A stretch of 64,000 nucleotides of DNA, taken from NCBI RefSeq assembly GCF_012276985.1, contig NZ_JAAXMM010000003.1:62001-126000 (forward strand), written 5' to 3'. Shown here in pieces: positions 8,793 to 17,714 of this stretch. The DNA comes from Agrobacterium sp. a22-2. Lineage in GTDB: Bacteria; Pseudomonadota; Alphaproteobacteria; Rhizobiales; Rhizobiaceae. Each line of letters starts with the position of its first letter. Position 1 is the first letter of the stretch. A program made the translations under genes and the position numbers. The notes beneath the pieces are model-generated. The model had not been told where the DNA came from, did no database searches, and saw only the letters and a program-made list of their open reading frames with translations.

Positions 8793-9665
8793 TCACATCG
8801 ATGCGCTGACGGCTTTGCTGCCGCGGCCGAAATACTGCTCGATATAATGCTGGACGACCGAGAGGACGGAGACGACCGCGAGATACCAGAAGCTGGCAAC
8901 CAGCAGCAGTTCCAGCACGCGGGTGTTGGCAAAGTAGATGATCTGCGCATTGTGCAGGATTTCCGAATACTGGATGACGCTGGCAAGCGAGGTGAGCTTG
9001 ACCATGCCGATCACCTCGTTGCCGATCGGCGGCACCATGACGCGCATGGCCTGGGGCAGCACGATGCGGCGCAGCATCATCATCTGCGTCATGCCGATCG
9101 AGCGGGCGGCCTCATACTGCCCGCTATCCACTGACAGAAGGCCGCTGCGGACGACTTCTGACGTGTAAGCGCCCTGGGAAATTCCAAGCCCCAGCATGGC
9201 CGCGACAAACGGCGTCATGATGTCCACGGTGCGGAATTCGAACAGGCCGGGAATGCCCATGGTTGGAAAAATGAGCGCCAGGTTGAACCAGATCATCAGT
9301 TGCAGAAGCGCTGGCGCACCGCGGAAGATCCAGACATAACCCACCGCAATGGACGACAGGACCGGGTTGCCCGACACGCGCATCAGGGCGATGACCACGC
9401 CAAGAACGATGCCGAGCGTCATGGCGGCCACGGTCAACACCAGCGTGCTCTGCAGGCCCTGCAGGATGGCTGGCGCGAAGAGGAAGTCGCGGACATAGCT
9501 CCACTCGATCTGGCCGACGCTGAAGGCGCGGACGAGGGCGGCAAGAGCGGCCAGAACCAAGGCGGCGGTCACCATGCGCCCGATATGGCGCTTGGGAACG
9601 AGCGTCAGGTGGGCGATCTCGTATTTCTGGTCGAGCGATGCCGCTTGGGGTGCTGGCATGGTCAT
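8793..9665 (-). CDS. Polar amino-acid ABC transporter permease (HisM/GlnP type)
   Basis: 290 residues. After a short cytoplasmic N-terminus there are about five or six hydrophobic helices and the coupling motif EAARSIGMTQMMMLRRIVLPQ near 185-205. Only one permease gene is present, so the transporter probably uses a homodimer. The ATG overlaps the stop of the lyase gene (ATGA, 4 bases), which shows that enzyme and importer are translated together. Confidence 0.93.
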   Translation of the reverse strand: MTMPAPQAASLDQKYEIAHLTLVPKRHIGRMVTAALVLAALAALVRAFSVGQIEWSYVRDFLFAPAILQGLQSTLVLTVAAMTLGIVLGVVIALMRVSGNPVLSSIAVGYVWIFRGAPALLQLMIWFNLALIFPTMGIPGLFEFRTVDIMTPFVAAMLGLGISQGAYTSEVVRSGLLSVDSGQYEAARSIGMTQMMMLRRIVLPQAMRVMVPPIGNEVIGMVKLTSLASVIQYSEILHNAQIIYFANTRVLELLLVASFWYLAVVSVLSVVQHYIEQYFGRGSKAVSASM

Positions 9666-11122
9666 CGGACGCCTCGTGCGTTCTCGGAGGGGGGCACTCT
9701 GCCCGGCAGGTTCAGCGTGCTCTCTGCGAAGACCTTTCTTGCCTGCAGCGCGCCGGTGAAGCGCTCGATCTGTTCCCGTACCCTGGCCGGTGACGTCGAG
9801 CCAAAGCCGGTGCGGCTGGCAAGCGCGCCTTCCAGCGTGATGGCCTTGAGAACAGCGGGCGCAAGGCGGGCGTCGATACGGGGCAGGTCTTCCTCACTCA
9901 GACCGGCAAGATCATGGCCGTGCTCTTCGCAATAACGCACGACGGCGCCGGTAATGTCATGAGCCTGCGCGAACGGCACGTTCTGGGATACCAGCCAGTC
10001 TGCCACTTCCGTTGCCAGCGTGAAGCCCTTCGGCGCTTCTTCGCGCAATTTCGCGACATCGAATTCCAGCGTTTCCACCATGCCGGCGAAAGCGGGCAGG
10101 ATGAGTTCGAGAACATCGATACTCTCAAAGAGTGCCCGCTTGTCTTCGGCGAGATCGCGGTTATAGGCGAGCGGCATGCCCTTCATCGTTGCCAGGAACC
10201 CGGCAATGTTGCCGATCAGCGTGCCGCTCATGCCGCGGGTCAGTTCGGCAATGTCGGGATTCTTCTTCTGCGGCATGATGGAGGAGCCGGTCGAGTAGGA
10301 ATCGTGCAACCTGACCCAGCTGAACTGCTTCGAACTCCAGATGCAGATTTCTTCCGCAAGGCGAGACAGGCTGATGGTGACCAGTGAGCAAATGAACAGG
10401 AATTCGGCCACATGATCGCGGGCCGAAACGGCGTCGATGGAGTTTTCGCAGGCCGCGGCGTAGCCAAGTTCGACCGCCGACAGATCCGGGCGGCAGGCGA
10501 TGCCGGAACCGGCCAGTGCGGCGGCACCTAGCGGCGAACGGTCGAAGCGCCGATCGAAATCCTCGAGACGCTCCAGGTCGCGCAGCAGGCTCTGTGCATG
10601 CGCCATGAGATGATGGCCCAGCACGACAGGCTGTGCGGGTTGCAGATGGGTGAAGCCGGGCATCACCGTTTCGGTATGCCGGGAGGCCTGCGAGACCAGC
10701 GCCAGCTCTATTTCGACAATGCCGCGCGACAACTCCCGCGCCATGCGGCGCAGATAAAGGCGGGTATTGTTGGAAGTCTGGTCGTTGCGCGAGCGGCCGG
10801 CGCGCAGCTTGCCACCCAGCACACCCAGACGCTGCATCAACAGGCGCTCGAGGAAGGTGTGAATGTCTTCATCCGATGCGATCGGCTTTTCACTCCCGGT
10901 GGCAACGTCTGTCTCGATATGGTCGAGCGTTTCACGGATTTTGATGAATTCTGCTTCGTCCAGCACGCCTGCACGTTTCAGCTCGGAGGCATGGGCTCGC
11001 GAACCGGCGAGATCTTCGCGGTAAAGCCGAAAGTAAGAGGGGTGCGAGCGTGAAAGATTGGCAAGCGCTTCCGAGGGGCCGGACTTGAAGCGTCCACCCC
11101 AGAGCTGGGTCGGCTCCGACAT
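9662..11122 (-). CDS. argH: Argininosuccinate-lyase-like C-N lyase, catabolic paralogue
   Basis: 486 residues of the fumarase/aspartase superfamily. The N-terminal LWGGRFKSGP and the signature GSSIMPQKKNPD, with the catalytic Ser loop, are those of ArgH. The usual SRNDQVATD segment instead reads SRNDQTSNN, and the gene heads a catabolic operon with an importer rather than sitting with arg biosynthesis genes. ArgH splits argininosuccinate to arginine and fumarate. Related superfamily members (iminodisuccinate and EDDS lyases) split other N-succinyl amines to an amine and fumarate. Given the MmgE/PrpD and ureohydrolase neighbours, I read this as a lyase for an imported N-(carboxyalkyl) amino acid. 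Biosynthetic ArgH cannot be excluded. It is the first gene after the divergent promoter region. Confidence 0.82.
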   Translation of the reverse strand: MSEPTQLWGGRFKSGPSEALANLSRSHPSYFRLYREDLAGSRAHASELKRAGVLDEAEFIKIRETLDHIETDVATGSEKPIASDEDIHTFLERLLMQRLGVLGGKLRAGRSRNDQTSNNTRLYLRRMARELSRGIVEIELALVSQASRHTETVMPGFTHLQPAQPVVLGHHLMAHAQSLLRDLERLEDFDRRFDRSPLGAAALAGSGIACRPDLSAVELGYAAACENSIDAVSARDHVAEFLFICSLVTISLSRLAEEICIWSSKQFSWVRLHDSYSTGSSIMPQKKNPDIAELTRGMSGTLIGNIAGFLATMKGMPLAYNRDLAEDKRALFESIDVLELILPAFAGMVETLEFDVAKLREEAPKGFTLATEVADWLVSQNVPFAQAHDITGAVVRYCEEHGHDLAGLSEEDLPRIDARLAPAVLKAITLEGALASRTGFGSTSPARVREQIERFTGALQARKVFAESTLNLPGRVPPSENARGVR

Positions 11123-11172
11123 GATTGTTCCCTTTTATGTTTAATATTGAGGCAATGGTCTTATTCGCCGCC

Positions 11173-11195
11173 AATTAAGGCAAGCGAAGTTAATT
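11173..11195. promoter_or_regulatory. LysR-type operator (T-N11-A box) between argH-like gene and lysR
   Basis: AATTAA-N11-TTAATT, a perfect 6-base inverted repeat with the T-N11-A geometry of LysR-family recognition sites. It lies 50 bases upstream of the operon's first ATG and 79 bases upstream of the divergent LysR start, so one site can serve activation of the operon and autorepression. Confidence 0.7.
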
Positions 11196-11274
11196 CCTTG
11201 GCCTATGACAAAAACGACTAGCCAATCATGCCTTGGATGCTTAGTCTGAAAACGACTGAACGGGCGAGGTGAAT

Positions 11275-12174
11275 ATGTCTGGCCGCAAGCAATTTCCATC
11301 CATGACGGCGCTTCAGGTTCTGCTGGCTGTGGGCGAGCGCGGCTCGACGAGTGCTGCCGCAGAGCCGCTCGCGCTGTCGCAAAGCGCTGTCAGCAAGCAA
11401 TTGATCGGATTGGAAGAACTCATCGGAGGCCCGGCTTTCCAGCGCACGCCGAACGGCATGGTTCCAACCGAGTTGGGCGCCATTTACATCGAGCATGCCC
11501 GCACGGCGATCAAGGCAATGGAGGATGCAGCCCTAAAAGTCGCTCGCCTCAAGCCGGGGCCGCGGGTTCTTCGTCTTCAAGTGCCACCGATCTTCGGTGA
11601 TCGCTGGCTTCTGCCGCGCTTTGTTCAATTCACTGAGGCCCATCCCGAAATCGAAGTGCAGTTTACGACCTTCGTTTCAAAGACGCAGACGGAAATTCCC
11701 GATGGAAGCGTACGTTTTCTCGTGACCCCGGCACCGGATGAGGAGGGTACATATCTCTTCGGCAATGACATTCGTCTTGTCAGCGCCGCATCCTACTGGG
11801 AAAAGCTTGGAGATCCCGCAACCATCGAAGCCGTAGCGCGGGGTGTCATGCTGGAGCATCCACAGACTCCGTTCCATTGGCCGTTGTTCGTGCAGGCGAA
11901 TGGATTGCTCGGGCTGGAGGTTCGCCACACGATGCGTTTCGGCTATTATACGATGGTTATCCGCGCGGCATTGGCAGGGCAGGGCATGGCGCTGATCCCG
12001 CATGGCCTGATTGTCGATGAACTTGCTGCCGGCCGCCTCGTCAATCCCGGAGGGCTGCGCTACCGGAGCGACCATGGATACTGGTTCACCAAGCCGGGCA
12101 ACATTCCCACAAGCCAGTCGATGCGTCTTTTTGAACAATGGCTGCTTGAAGAAGCCCGTTCAACGAAAGATTAG
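11275..12174 (+). CDS. LysR-family transcriptional regulator (GcvA-like), divergent to the lyase operon
   Basis: 299 residues from the ATG at 11275 (a GTG two codons earlier is possible but falls in the ribosome site GGGCGAGG). The N-terminal winged helix (residues about 5-65; ALQVLLAVGERGSTSAAAEPLALSQSAVSKQL) is followed by a LysR effector domain. The RFVQFTEAHPEIEVQ and GQGMALIPHGLIVDELAAGRLV segments resemble the GcvA/AmpR branch. Position and the shared operator say it controls the seven-gene operon, with the imported substrate or an intermediate as likely effector. It converges on the acetyltransferase gene 18 bases away. Confidence 0.9.
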   Translation: MSGRKQFPSMTALQVLLAVGERGSTSAAAEPLALSQSAVSKQLIGLEELIGGPAFQRTPNGMVPTELGAIYIEHARTAIKAMEDAALKVARLKPGPRVLRLQVPPIFGDRWLLPRFVQFTEAHPEIEVQFTTFVSKTQTEIPDGSVRFLVTPAPDEEGTYLFGNDIRLVSAASYWEKLGDPATIEAVARGVMLEHPQTPFHWPLFVQANGLLGLEVRHTMRFGYYTMVIRAALAGQGMALIPHGLIVDELAAGRLVNPGGLRYRSDHGYWFTKPGNIPTSQSMRLFEQWLLEEARSTKD

Positions 12175-12192
12175 ATCGGGATCATCCTGACG

Positions 12193-12669
12193 TCAGGAGG
12201 CCATACGCTTCAGGGCATCGCCATCCAGCCGATAGAAGATCTTGTCATGTTTTTGCTGTCCGCCAATGCTGTCATAGAAACGCAGCAGGCGCTCATCGTT
12301 GGCATCGGCGGTCCAGTCGATCCGCGACAGTCCGCGATCTCTTGCCAAGCGTGCGAGGTGGGCGAGCATTTCCTGACCTATTCCACGGCCGCGATAGGCG
12401 CTGCGCACATATAGCTCTTTCAGGAAAAGGCCAGCTTGCAGGTATGGGCCGGGATAGATGGCGCTGAAGGCGGCGAATCCGATAACGAGCTGATGATCGG
12501 TCGCTACGATGATTTCCGCAGCTTCCGGTCGTTCCGCCAACCCTTTCAGAACATCGTCGTAAGGTGGGCAGGGCACGTTGTAATGCGCCTGCATTTCCTG
12601 CTGCATTTCCGCAGCGCTCCGCAGCAGGTCCGGATTGTGATCCAGCATCTGGATGATGTAAGGCATCAT
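12193..12669 (-). CDS. GNAT-family N-acetyltransferase
   Basis: 158 residues. The acetyl-CoA binding motif A is visible as LYVRSAYRGRGIGQEML (R-G-x-G-I-G type), followed by RIDWTADANDERLLRFYDSIGG, the usual beta-4/alpha-4 region. Substrate cannot be told from sequence; small amines or antibiotics are common for the family. A second ATG three bases on is better spaced from GAGG. It is a single gene convergent with the LysR gene, with its promoter in the decayed transposon stretch to the right. Confidence 0.82.
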   Translation of the reverse strand: MMPYIIQMLDHNPDLLRSAAEMQQEMQAHYNVPCPPYDDVLKGLAERPEAAEIIVATDHQLVIGFAAFSAIYPGPYLQAGLFLKELYVRSAYRGRGIGQEMLAHLARLARDRGLSRIDWTADANDERLLRFYDSIGGQQKHDKIFYRLDGDALKRMAS

Positions 12670-12829
12670 TCCTCGAAAATCTTATCTGTCGATCATTAAA
12701 GACCAGTTGCCACATTTATCAGAGTTCGAGGGACATCTAGGCGTTGCCTGCTCTCTCGTCGAGCTAGCCAAGACGACCATCAAGACCTATGCCAAACCTT
12801 GCTCTATTGAACCGGATCTCGTCAACCTC

Positions 12830-13060
12830 GTCCAGAAGACTCGACGCGTTCGTCGCGACCATGCGACCATTAATCGGTGGCTTGACGACGACGTTAAGAT
12901 GCCGCGTGACCAGCGCCCATACGGCCAAGTGGGTATTCGGCTGGCTCCGTGACGAGTGCGGGTTCATCGGCGGTTACACTCATCGAGGACGATATGCGCG
13001 AGCGTGAGCAGCGTCGCGAGGAAGTGTTCGTGCTGTTGTTGCATCCGGCGGGGCGCTTTC
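12830..13060 (+). pseudogene. Frameshifted relic of an IS21-family istA transposase
   Basis: Three consecutive frames read pieces of one IstA segment: LDAFVAT then INRWLDDDVKMPRDQR, then (after a one-base insertion near 12920) HTAKWVFGWLRDECGFIGGYT, then (new frame near 12975) TLIEDDMREREQ and EEVFVLLLHP. IstA proteins read roughly 'WL..D...PRKQRHTAKRIFDRLRDEHGFTGGYT.VKDYVRE....EVFVPL.HPPG' here. There are therefore at least two frameshifts. No istB or IS ends were found. The surrounding stretches 12670-12829 and 13061-13200 show no gene. Confidence 0.68.
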
Positions 13061-13218
13061 CGAATGGCTGCAGGCCTGTTTCTGGAGAGCGCCCCGCCGG
13101 AGCGGCTCGCTGGCCTCGGTCTGCAGCCCACCCTGTTCTCGCCCGCACCGCTGCCCAAATATGACAAATACGAAAACAGATCATTTTTCTCCAAATGATT
13201 CGTTTTCGTTTCTTTCTC

Positions 13219-13246
13219 TTGACGAGGGAGTCTGATATGATATCTA
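13219..13246 (+). promoter_or_regulatory. Probable sigma-70 promoter of hipBA
   Basis: TTGACG (13219-13224) and, 16 bases on, TATCTA (13241-13246). The -10 element lies inside the first HipB-type operator, as expected for an autorepressed toxin-antitoxin promoter. Confidence 0.55.
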
Positions 13247-13255
13247 TACGTATCA
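13238..13255. promoter_or_regulatory. HipB-type operator O1
   Basis: TGATA-N8-TATCA, a perfect inverted repeat with the same 5-8-5 spacing as the Escherichia coli HipB site (TATCC-N8-GGATA). It overlaps the promoter -10 region. Confidence 0.6.
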
Positions 13256-13268
13256 AAACAATCAGAAA

Positions 13269-13286
13269 TGATATGTACAGGTATCC
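13269..13286. promoter_or_regulatory. HipB-type operator O2
   Basis: TGATA-N8-TATCC, a near copy of O1 exactly 31 bases downstream, about three helical turns, so on the same DNA face. It ends one base before the hipB start codon and covers its ribosome site. Confidence 0.55.
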
Positions 13287-13287
13287 A

Positions 13288-13596
13288 ATGAAATCTGAGT
13301 CCAGCGCTTTGCTCGAAATCGGCCGTCTTTTGAAGGCGGCACGTCTCGCCTTGGCAATGACCCAGGAGCAGGTTGCCGACATGGCGGGAATATCGCGCCC
13401 CCGCTACCGCGATATCGAGACGGGAAGCGCCGCAGCGCGGGCAACAACCTTGATCAATATCGCGCGAGCACTCGGGCTGGAGCTAATGCTGATCCCGCAG
13501 TCGATGGTCCCAGCTGTTGACGCGCTGCTGCGCCCCCATGAGGACGATGATTTGCCCGCCTTTGTCTCCAGTCCTGAAGATGACACCGATGGCTGA
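13288..13596 (+). CDS. hipB: HipB-like antitoxin / XRE-family DNA-binding protein
   Basis: 102 residues from the ATG at 13288. Longer in-frame starts would run through the promoter and operators. The XRE helix-turn-helix occupies about residues 5-65 (LLKAARLALAMTQEQVADMAGISRPRYRDIETGSA...TTLINIARALGLEL), with an acidic C-terminal tail (PHEDDD...SPEDDTDG) that probably contacts the partner kinase. It overlaps hipA by 8 bases. Expected role: neutralise HipA and repress the operon by binding the two TGATA-N8-TATC repeats upstream. Confidence 0.88.
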   Translation: MKSESSALLEIGRLLKAARLALAMTQEQVADMAGISRPRYRDIETGSAAARATTLINIARALGLELMLIPQSMVPAVDALLRPHEDDDLPAFVSSPEDDTDG

Positions 13597-14842
13597 GAGG
13601 CTTCATAGTCCCAAGACCATTTCGTCACTTGACGTGCTGTTGAACGATCTGAAGGTCGGCACGATTGTCAGGACGCCTGGCGATTTCAACGCATTCAGTT
13701 TCGATGACGCCTATCGGGCGGCGGGTGGGTTTCCCGTTCTCAGCCTTTCTTTTCGAGCGGCGACGGGAGGATTGCGCAAGGATCCCAAGCCTGTCTCCAG
13801 AGCTTTGCCGGCCTTCTTCGCCAACTTGCTTCCCGAGGATAAGTTGCGCGAGGCGATGGAGAAACACCACGGGGGCAGCGTACGGGCTGGCAACGATTTC
13901 GATCTGTTGGCTGCGCTCGGTTCGGATCTGCCGGGTGCCGTCCGTGTCGTCCCGAGCGAGGGGACAATCGCTGTTGTCGACGATGCGTCAAAGTCCAAAC
14001 CGAAAGCCCGGTTTTCGCTTGCCGGTGTGCAGATGAAGCTCTCCGTCATCAAGAATACCGGCAGGGGTGGCGGTCTGACACTGCCGCTTGGGGATGAGCA
14101 GGGTTCGTACATCGCCAAGTTCCCATCGGCATCTTTTCCTGGTGTTTCGGAAAACGAATATGCCAACCTCGCTCTGGCTGCTGCGATCGGCATGGAGGTG
14201 CCTGAACGTGAGCTTGTGGATCAATCCGAATTTGAAGGGATCCCGGAGGAGTTCACCACGCTGTCTGACGGCAAGGTTCTGCTCGTCAAGCGCTTCGATC
14301 GCGGAGCTGGTGGCGAGCGCATCCATATCGAGGATTTCGCCCAGGTGTTCGGGGTCTATCCTTCAAGGAAATACGAGGGCGCTGCATATCATGATATAGC
14401 CGCTGCCTTGGGCGTAGCCATATCCCCTGTTGCAGCGCTCGAATTCGTGCGCCGACTGGCCCTGGCTGCCATCACCGGCAATGGCGACATGCATCTCAAG
14501 AATTGGTCGGTGATCTACCGTGGCGCTGGCGACAAGCCGGCGCTCGCGCCCATCTATGACGTGCTCTCGACGGTCCCCTATATCCCGGCTGACACCATGG
14601 CCCTATCGCTTGCCGGAGAGCGTTCGTTCAAGGCTCTTGGCGCACAACGATGGAAGGCCTTTGCCCATCGTGCGCGGTTGCCGGAACCCGCGGTGCTCAA
14701 GGCGGTCGTCAACGTTGTCGAGCTCGTCAATCAGTATTGGTGGACACTGCCGGAACGCGCCGCGATCCCCGAGAAAGTGCTTGAGCGGATCGACACACAT
14801 GTCAGCTTGATGGCGCCTATACTCGGAACCTGCGCTGATTAG
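13589..14842 (+). CDS. hipA: HipA-family serine/threonine kinase toxin
   Basis: 417 residues from the ATG at 13589 overlapping the end of hipB. The N-terminal HipA_N domain (VGTIVRTPGDFNAFSFDDAYR; PVSRALPAFFANLLPEDKLREAM) is followed by the kinase domain. The ATP loop is near RFSLAGVQMKLSV, the catalytic loop is GNGDMHLKN and the metal-binding segment is PIYDVLST. HipA kinases phosphorylate glutamyl-tRNA synthetase or other targets and cause growth arrest. All catalytic residues appear present, so the toxin looks functional. The module sits next to an IS21 relic, consistent with arrival by transfer. The target here is unknown. Confidence 0.88.
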   Translation: MAERLHSPKTISSLDVLLNDLKVGTIVRTPGDFNAFSFDDAYRAAGGFPVLSLSFRAATGGLRKDPKPVSRALPAFFANLLPEDKLREAMEKHHGGSVRAGNDFDLLAALGSDLPGAVRVVPSEGTIAVVDDASKSKPKARFSLAGVQMKLSVIKNTGRGGGLTLPLGDEQGSYIAKFPSASFPGVSENEYANLALAAAIGMEVPERELVDQSEFEGIPEEFTTLSDGKVLLVKRFDRGAGGERIHIEDFAQVFGVYPSRKYEGAAYHDIAAALGVAISPVAALEFVRRLALAAITGNGDMHLKNWSVIYRGAGDKPALAPIYDVLSTVPYIPADTMALSLAGERSFKALGAQRWKAFAHRARLPEPAVLKAVVNVVELVNQYWWTLPERAAIPEKVLERIDTHVSLMAPILGTCAD

Positions 14843-14908
14843 CTGGAACGCCGTGGCCGTCACTTCGGTTCGATCCAGCAGCATTGCGATGGACTGTCTT
14901 GGTCAGCT

Positions 14909-16259
14909 CTAGCCATCCAGCGGCAGCATCACGCGGAATTCGGCGCCACCGGCGTCGCTATTGTGTGCCGTGATCGTGCCGCCGTAATCCTCGACGATCG
15001 AAAAGCTGATCCAGAGGCCAAGCCCGGTGCCCTCACCGACGGATTTCGTGGTGAAGAACGGTTCGAAGATTTTCCCCATATCGCTTTCGGCAATGCCGGG
15101 CCCATTGTCTGCAATGCGGATTTCGATGGCGGATTCCAGACGGGCGGCGGTGATGCGGACTTTTGGGTTCGCACATCGGGCGATGGCATCCAGCGCATTG
15201 TCGATCAGGTTGACCACGACCTGGTGGATCTGGCCTTCATGGGCATTGATGATCAATCCGGGGGTACTGTCGATGGTCACGTCGGCAAGCGAGTTCTTGG
15301 CCCGGATCGCCAGATGCGCTGCATTGCGCAGCAGGCGGTCGAGATCCACGGGCTGGCGCTCGGCCGTCTTGCTGAACGACAGCCGCCGCAGGTTCTTGAC
15401 GATGTCGCTGATGCGGTCGGCACCTTCGATCGTGCCTTCCAGCAGCGGATCGATATCGGCAAGGATCGAATCGATCTTCAGCGTCTGGCGCAGCGCGTCG
15501 ATCTCCGGCGCATCCGCGCCCTTGTGGACGGTGTCCAGATAGAGAACCAGATTCTTCCGGTAACGGTCGAGCGTATAGATATTGGCATAGACGAAGCTGA
15601 TCGGGTTGTTCAACTCGTGGGCGACGCCCGCCACCAGCCGTCCGAGGCTTGCCATCTTTTCCTGCTCGATCAGCCGTCTTTGGGCCTGCTGCAATTCGCG
15701 ATGCGCCAGATGCAGCGCCTGATAGGCCTGCCGCAATTCACTGATCGGCCGGCCTGTCAGCACGGCCCCGAAGCGCCGTCGGCGCCCGTCAAAGAGCGTT
15801 GCGCAACGCATGGCCAGGCATTCTTCCCGGCCGTCGGCGGTGCGGAAGCGCAGGTCGCCCTCCAGCACGCGACCCTGTTGCCCGGCGCTCGCCAGCCGCT
15901 CGGCCTCCTTGCGGTCCTCCGGCAACACATAATCGAAAATGCGGCTGCCGATGACATCGCTTTCACTCATGCCGAGCAAGGTGAGAAAGGCCGGATTGGC
16001 TTTCTTGATGACGCCATCGCTGCTGCAGGCAATCAGGATGTCGGAGACCGAGGCAATGACGCTCGAGATGAAGGTCTGTGCTTCCTCAAGCTCGGCATTC
16101 TTGCGCTCGAGATCGGTCTCGTTGCGCAGCAGTTCGGAATAGACTTCGTCCATGCGGCGAATGACATCGACCCACACGGATTCACCGTCGCCGTCGAGTT
16201 CGAGCAGGCCCGAGACGGAGATCTTGCTGATCAGGTCTTCACCGGTGCGCCCGGCCGTA

Positions 16260-16276
<17 letters not shown>
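14909..16276 (-). CDS. hupT: PAS-domain sensor histidine kinase of the H2-sensing system (HupT/HoxJ)
   Basis: 455 residues from the ATG at 16276, which lies inside the end of hoxA (17-base overlap). A coiled region and a PAS domain (about 65-170; SDGVIKKANPAFLTLLGMSESDVIG) precede the H-box LVAGVAHELNNPISF with phospho-acceptor His220, then N (DNALDAIA), G1 (IADNGPGI), F and G2 (GTGLGLWIS) boxes. There is no transmembrane segment. This is the layout of HupT/HoxJ, the soluble kinase that docks to the regulatory hydrogenase HupUV and phosphorylates HoxA/HupR when H2 is absent or present depending on species. The gene ends the 22-kb hydrogenase island and converges on hipA. Confidence 0.9.

Positions 16277-17710
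<1,434 letters not shown>

Positions 17711-17714
<4 letters not shown>

Noticed and set aside
12707-12952. 81-codon plus-strand frame
   Set aside because: Only its end (INRWLDDD...PRDQR) is meaningful, as part of the frameshifted istA relic. It is not an independent gene.
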